A stretch of DNA of 64,000 bases from Gammaproteobacteria bacterium. GTDB taxonomy: Bacteria > Pseudomonadota > Gammaproteobacteria > Steroidobacterales > Steroidobacteraceae. Location of the stretch: the NCBI GenBank assembly GCA_016707425.1, contig JADJHU010000015.1:372001-436000 (forward strand), in the 5' to 3' direction. The position numbers and the translations under genes were made by a program. Shown here in pieces: positions 61,721-64,000 of the stretch (position 1 is the stretch's first letter; every line of letters begins with the position of its first letter). The notes beneath the pieces are model-generated. The model was given only the letters and a program-made list of their open reading frames with translations. It was not told the origin of the DNA and made no database searches.

Positions 61721-63613
61721 TCAGGCAGCGCGCCCGTGCTTCTTCAGGTGCACGAGCAGGATCGAGATCGCCGCCGGCGTGACACCCGGGATGCGCGCGG
61801 CCTGACCCAGCGTCGCCGGTCGCGCGGCGGCGAGACACTGCCGCACCTCGTGCGAGAACCCCGCCACCTGGGAGTAGTCCAGATCCTCCGGAAGGCGCAG
61901 TGCTTCGCTGCGACGCTGACGGTCGATCTCATCCTGCTGGCGTTCGATGTAGCCTGAATACTTCGCTCGCACTTCCACCTGCAGCCGCACCTGCACGGCC
62001 AGGCGATCGTCGTCCGGCTCCTCTGCGCCACCGATGAGCTCGGCCAGCTCACGATACCCGACTTCCGGACGCCGGAGCAGCTCGAGCGCAGAGGCATCGC
62101 GCGCGGACGCACCACCGAGCACGCGCCCGACCCAGTCCTGCGGCATCTCACGGCCGGATACGCGCCGCGAAGCCAGTCGCGCGAATTCCGCCTCGCAGGC
62201 CGCGCGCTTGCGCTCGAAGAAGCGCCAGCGTTCGTCACCGACCAGGCCGAGTTCCCTGCCGAGTGGCGTCAGGCGCAGATCCGCGTTGTCCTCGCGCAGG
62301 AGCAGCCGATGCTCGGCGCGACTCGTGAACATGCGATAAGGCTCGCGCACACCTCGCGTGACGAGATCATCGATGAGCACACCGATGTAGGCTTCGGAGC
62401 GCTGCGGCACCCAGGGTTCGCGGCCTCGCGCCGCGAGCGCCGCATTCGTGCCGGCAACGAGGCCCTGCGCGGCCGCCTCCTCGTAGCCCGTCGTGCCGTT
62501 GATCTGTCCAGCGAAATACAGGCCTGCGAGCGTACGCGTCTCGAGTGAACCGCGAAGATCGCGCGGATCGAAATAATCGTATTCGATCGCGTAACCCGGC
62601 CGCGTGATGTGCGCGCGCCCGAAACCACGGATCGAACGCACCAGCTCGTACTGCACGTCGAAGGGCAGGCTCGTCGAGATGCCGTTCGGGTAGATCTCGT
62701 GGGTATCGAGCCCCTCCGGCTCGACGAAAATCTGATGAGAGCGGCGTCCGGCGAAGCGCACCACCTTGTCCTCGATTGAGGGGCAGTAGCGCGGTCCGAC
62801 GCCCTCGATGACGCCGGTGAAGAGCGGCGAGCGATCGCAGCCGGCGCGGATGATGTCGTGCGTACGCTCGTTCGTCGCCGTGATGTGACACGGCCGCTGG
62901 CGCGGATGATCGCCGGGGCGCCCGAGGAAGGAGAACACCGGGCGCGGTTCGTCCGAATGCTGCTCGGCCATGACCGACCAGTCGAGCGTGCGTCCATCGA
63001 TGCGCGGGGGTGTGCCGGTCTTGAGGCGCCCGGTGCGTGGCGCGAGCTCGCGCAGCTGCGCGGCGAGATGCAGTGAGGGCGGATCGCCCGCCCGCCCGCC
63101 TTCGTGGCGCTCGAGCCCGACATGGATGCGCCCGCGCAGGAAGGTGCCGACGGTGAGCACCACCTGCGGCGCCTCGAAGACGATGCCGCTCACCGTGATG
63201 ACGCCCCGTACGCGATCGCCTTCGAGGGCGAGCGCAGCCGCCTCCTGCTGGAAGAGCGTGAGATTCGGCTGGTTCTCGAGCAGCATGCGGATCGCGCGCC
63301 GGTAGAGCTGGCGATCGGCCTGCGCGCGCGTGGCACGCACGGCCGGCCCCTTGCTCGCATTCAGCGTACGGAACTGGATACCGGCGCGGTCGGCGGCATG
63401 CGCCATCGCGCCGCCGAGGGCGTCGATCTCGCGCACCAGCTGGCCCTTCCCTATGCCGCCGATCGCCGGATTGCAGCTCATGGCCCCGAGGGTCTCGATA
63501 CTCTGCGTCAGCAGCAGCGCACGCACGCCCATGCGTGCCGCGGCAAGCGCGGCCTCGGTGCCGGCATGGCCGCCACCGACGACGATGACATCGAATGCCT
63601 GGGGATGGCGCAT
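61721..63613 (-). CDS. mnmG: tRNA uridine-5-carboxymethylaminomethyl(34) synthesis enzyme MnmG
   Basis: MnmG (GidA) with MnmE modifies the wobble uridine of several tRNAs. The FAD-binding Rossmann motif [11 protein letters not shown] is at residues 10-20. [33 protein letters not shown] and [16 protein letters not shown] are all present, with the C-terminal tRNA-binding helices. The ATG at 63613 begins [11 protein letters not shown] promoter lies just upstream (63624-63652). In E. coli it neighbours oriC; here neither neighbour in the window is a replication gene. Confidence 0.97.
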   Translation of the reverse strand: MRHPQAFDVIVVGGGHAGTEAALAAARMGVRALLLTQSIETLGAMSCNPAIGGIGKGQLVREIDALGGAMAHAADRAGIQFRTLNASKGPAVRATRAQADRQLYRRAIRMLLENQPNLTLFQQEAAALALEGDRVRGVITVSGIVFEAPQVVLTVGTFLRGRIHVGLERHEGGRAGDPPSLHLAAQLRELAPRTGRLKTGTPPRIDGRTLDWSVMAEQHSDEPRPVFSFLGRPGDHPRQRPCHITATNERTHDIIRAGCDRSPLFTGVIEGVGPRYCPSIEDKVVRFAGRRSHQIFVEPEGLDTHEIYPNGISTSLPFDVQYELVRSIRGFGRAHITRPGYAIEYDYFDPRDLRGSLETRTLAGLYFAGQINGTTGYEEAAAQGLVAGTNAALAARGREPWVPQRSEAYIGVLIDDLVTRGVREPYRMFTSRAEHRLLLREDNADLRLTPLGRELGLVGDERWRFFERKRAACEAEFARLASRRVSGREMPQDWVGRVLGGASARDASALELLRRPEVGYRELAELIGGAEEPDDDRLAVQVRLQVEVRAKYSGYIERQQDEIDRQRRSEALRLPEDLDYSQVAGFSHEVRQCLAAARPATLGQAARIPGVTPAAISILLVHLKKHGRAA

Positions 63614-63623
63614 GAGGCGGCGT

Positions 63624-63652
63624 ATTGTAGTGACCCCCGGACCGCCCACCAA
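63624..63652 (-). promoter_or_regulatory. Candidate mnmG promoter
   Basis: On the minus strand TTGGTG (63647-63652) and TACAAT (63624-63629) are 17 nt apart, the -10 matching consensus at 5 of 6. Only 10 nt separate the -10 from the ATG, so the leader would be very short. Confidence 0.6.
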
Positions 63653-63685
63653 ACCGCACCCCGGCGAATCCGGACGAGAGGCGGA

Positions 63686-64000
63686 TCAGGCCGGGCGCGA
63701 CTCGTCCGCCGCCCCGGTCCGTGATTTCGCGCGCGCCAGCAGCGCGCGGAAGTGCAGAAAATGCGCGGTGGCAAAGTCGCGGGCCTCGATCTCGAAGCGA
63801 TTGCGCCAGTAGCCATGGCGCAGCCACTCGAGGAAATAGTGGCGGACCGTGAGAAGACCGGGTTCCCACTGCTTCAGGACGTGGAAGTACTCATGCAGGA
63901 GCAGCGTGGGGTCATCGAAGAACTCCGCTGCGCTGCCCCGGAGATAGATCCGGCGCCGGCGCGTCGTGGCCACGCTGCGGCGGTGGAGTCGCGCATAGAG
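63686..64000 (-). CDS. Small metalloprotease-like protein (5' end beyond window)
   Basis: The frame is open to the right edge, so the gene probably starts outside; an internal GTG at 63973 would give 95 residues. It carries H-E-Y-F-H, an HExxH zinc motif, followed ~33 residues later by F-E-I-E-A-R-D-F-A that could supply a third ligand. There is no signal peptide or membrane segment in the visible part. Small proteins of this kind are mostly hypothetical; catalytic activity is unproven. Upstream of mnmG on the same strand, with a promoter between. Confidence 0.65.
   Translation of the reverse strand, partial: LYARLHRRSVATTRRRRIYLRGSAAEFFDDPTLLLHEYFHVLKQWEPGLLTVRHYFLEWLRHGYWRNRFEIEARDFATAHFLHFRALLARAKSRTGAADESRPA

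Overview
The window is dense, high-GC gammaproteobacterial chromosome. It carries type IV pilus assembly genes (pilMNOPQ) divergent from ponA, the yicC/gmk/rpoZ/spoT/ridA/recG block, a bioBFHCD cluster, ctaA (aa3-type oxidases) and trkAH. A lineage near the Xanthomonadales, Nevskiales or Steroidobacterales fits, but no rRNA or marker gene fixes the genus.

Layout. 1-9862: pilQPONM (minus), a long leader with a c-di-GMP-I (GEMM) riboswitch, ponA, a conserved hypothetical gene, citrate synthase and an M48 lipoprotein protease. 10004-14804: rpmE with its terminator and promoter, a spacer with three DnaA boxes, then the minus-strand operon PP2C-rph-rdgB-hemW and the divergent yicC. 14805-32395: an accessory island lying where yicC would normally be followed by gmk. 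It holds phage-like remnants, a TacA/TacT toxin-antitoxin pair, a frameshifted EVE-like/HNH nuclease, a complete type I restriction-modification operon with two embedded AlbA_2 (Schlafen-type) ATP-binding genes, three AAA_14/DUF4143 ATPases each with its own repeat at its 5' side, a small putative partner protein, and an LLM-class oxidoreductase. 32448-39559: gmk (last codons interrupted by a 1.4-kb insertion sequence with a 5-bp target duplication), rpoZ, spoT, ridA, recG. 39574-47119: ubiA, comF, bioBFHCD, ctaA. 47142-56372: two metallo-beta-lactamase hydrolases, a GST, an AI-2E-family membrane protein, uvrD, pyrF, trkA and trkH. 56455-64000: superoxide dismutase, a PsiF-repeat protein, a CBS protein, an NfeD/SPFH pair, otsBA, mnmG and a metalloprotease-like gene cut by the window edge.

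How it fits together. The pilus operon appears to be transcribed from a promoter overlapping the ponA start, through a c-di-GMP sensor, into pilM. This would tie pilus assembly to the sessile/motile second messenger. The island behaves like a defence hotspot: the hsdM, hsdS and hsdR genes are translationally coupled to the two AlbA_2 genes by 4-nt overlaps, and a stranded copy of the hsdM tail in front of hsdS records a past cassette insertion or exchange. Starts were moved from the longest frame where ribosome-binding sites, stop/start overlaps or family lengths supported it. GTG and TTG starts are common here.
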